Assembly: GCA_013202725.1 (NCBI GenBank)
Contig: JABMRH010000189.1
Coordinates: 1 to 5,482, forward strand
Reading direction: 5' to 3'
Origin: Desulfobacteraceae bacterium
GTDB taxonomy: Bacteria; Desulfobacterota; Desulfobacteria; Desulfobacterales; ETH-SRB1
Length of the DNA stretch: 5,482 bases
The notes under the pieces are model-generated. The model did not search any database. It had not been told where the DNA came from and saw only the letters and a list, made by a program, of their open reading frames with translations. Position numbers and translations under genes: made by a program. The stretch's first letter is position 1, and every line of letters begins with the position of its first letter. Shown here piece after piece: positions 4,521-5,482 of the stretch.

Positions 4521-5482
4521 TGTTTTTGTTCCTTTTCCAAAGGTCTTACAGCGAGACTAAGGTATCTGCTGTTTTCTTCGTATATCAACTTCTTGCCATT
4601 CATCATTTTTAAAAATTTTATAATCCTGTCTTCACCTATCTGCGGGAAATCGGCTATAATACGCTTTAGTGAACGGTTGGTCCGGCAAAAAAGGTAGATA
4701 TTTCTGTAGATTCCGTTCACACGATGCGTCAGCGGATCCGCTCCCGGGCGTTTTTGACGGATGATCAAAAAATCGCCTCCGTCACGAAAGCTGAGAATCG
4801 GTGAATATGAAAGACCGCTGTGGAGCAGGGCATACGACTTTTTCCAGGCTTTTACCTTTTTCTTAACAGGTTGCCACAATTTTTTCTGATATACACGGTC
4901 CATTCTGAAAGACTGTATCATAAAACTAATCGATTGAAAAACATCCGGTGGAAACAATGCGGCATAGTTTGGGTGGTTAAAAACCGCTCTAAGGCCAAAG
5001 GCGTGCCGATTTTCCCAGGCAGGGCTTCCAAGGCCGAGCCAGAAGTTAACGACCCTTAATGGGTGAAAAGGAAATGCAAAATCAAGGGAGCGCAAGGTTT
5101 CCTTTACATCGGTTATATCACTTCCGGGAAAGCAAAGAATCAGGTTTGATATGTCGGCAATGCCGAGCTCTTCGCAATTTTTCATTATCTCCAGATTTTG
5201 GATGCAGGTGGTTCCTTTGTTAAACTTTTTAAGAAGCCGGGTGCTTAATGCCTCTATCCCTATCTGTACCTCTTCAACACCGGCTAAGCGCATGGCTTTT
5301 AACACCTCATATGACGTGTTTGCCCGTATCTCTGCAAACAGGCGCAGATCTTTGCCCAGTTTATGAAGTCGTAAAAATATTTCCTTGCTTTCCCTCAACG
5401 GAAGCAGATTATCCATGAAGGCGATAGACAGGGTTTTATACCTTTTTGTCAGATAGTCAATTTCAGAGACAACCTGCCTGGC
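4517..5482 (-). CDS. Radical SAM protein, RiPP C-methyltransferase-like, C-terminal part
   Basis: This is a partial gene cut by the window edge. The frame is open from the edge; 22 codons precede the Met at 5416 and encode ARQVVSEIDYLTKRY..., continuous with the following FMDNLLPL. That Met is therefore internal, and the N-terminal region with the CxxxCxxC cluster motif and any B12-binding domain lies outside. In the 321 visible residues, the second half of the radical SAM barrel is seen: AEIRANTS (50-57), EVQIGIEALSTRLLKKFNKG (71-90) and NLILCFPGSD (113-122). FWLGLGSP (147-154) and the C-terminal SFRDGGDFLIIRQKR (231-245), YRNIYLFC (259-266) and a final helical region follow. This order resembles the ribosomal-peptide maturation radical SAM C-methyltransferase family, which is associated with cobalamin. 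Family identification is from memory of conserved patterns. No precursor peptide is visible nearby. The gene is upstream of, and overlaps by four bases, the MetE-like gene. Without the N-terminus, other B12-type radical SAM assignments remain possible. Confidence 0.75.
   Translation of the reverse strand, partial: ARQVVSEIDYLTKRYKTLSIAFMDNLLPLRESKEIFLRLHKLGKDLRLFAEIRANTSYEVLKAMRLAGVEEVQIGIEALSTRLLKKFNKGTTCIQNLEIMKNCEELGIADISNLILCFPGSDITDVKETLRSLDFAFPFHPLRVVNFWLGLGSPAWENRHAFGLRAVFNHPNYAALFPPDVFQSISFMIQSFRMDRVYQKKLWQPVKKKVKAWKKSYALLHSGLSYSPILSFRDGGDFLIIRQKRPGADPLTHRVNGIYRNIYLFCRTNRSLKRIIADFPQIGEDRIIKFLKMMNGKKLIYEENSRYLSLAVRPLEKEQKQ

Overview
The window looks like chromosomal DNA of an anaerobic, moderately AT-rich Deltaproteobacterium (Desulfobacterota). 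A Desulfobacterales-type sulfate reducer is my best guess. This is inferred from gene content (LarE, a TauE/SafE sulfur-anion-type transporter, a cobalamin-dependent-type radical SAM enzyme, a short MetE-like methyltransferase) and from intergenic spacers crowded with short dispersed repeats. No phage, plasmid, transposase, CRISPR, tRNA or rRNA signal was seen.

Layout. (1) 56-670, minus: a 204-residue membrane-anchored protein of unknown function. (2) 904-1701, plus: larE, divergent from gene 1 across a 233-base spacer. The GTG at 877 opens the same frame but lies inside a dispersed repeat, so ATG 904 is the preferred start. (3) 1917-2870, plus: a TauE/SafE-family permease with a strong ribosome binding site and a perfect 17-base palindrome just upstream. 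(4) 2958-3194, minus: a 78-residue unknown protein with a strong ribosome binding site, convergent with the permease. (5) 3195-3446: a gene-free spacer built almost entirely from four kinds of short repeat or hairpin. (6) 3447-4520, minus: a MetE C-terminal-like (core methionine synthase type) methyltransferase. It is joined by an ATGA overlap to (7) 4517-5482, minus: the C-terminal part of a radical SAM protein resembling the RiPP-maturation C-methyltransferase family. Its frame stays open to the window edge, so the gene continues outside.

How the genes relate. Genes 6 and 7 are clearly one translation-coupled unit, and both belong to families that handle methyl groups. Coupling of methyl supply to a B12-type radical methylation is possible but inferred. 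LarE makes the sulfur-containing nickel-pincer cofactor precursor, yet larB and larC are not in this window. The permease and the two small unknown proteins have no evident functional link to their neighbours.

The most unusual feature is not a gene. The spacers carry several repeat families: an array of 8-base units (YCTTWGTG) ending in CTGAACT, seen three times; a different 8-base-period array at the left edge; a 29-base element around TCATTTCGA/TCGAAATGA, seen three times with two copies as an inverted pair; and GC-rich overlapping hairpins. Two of these arrays meet or begin within a few bases of minus-strand stop codons, and one runs directly into the larE start region. No complete new defence or biosynthetic system can be demonstrated from this window alone.
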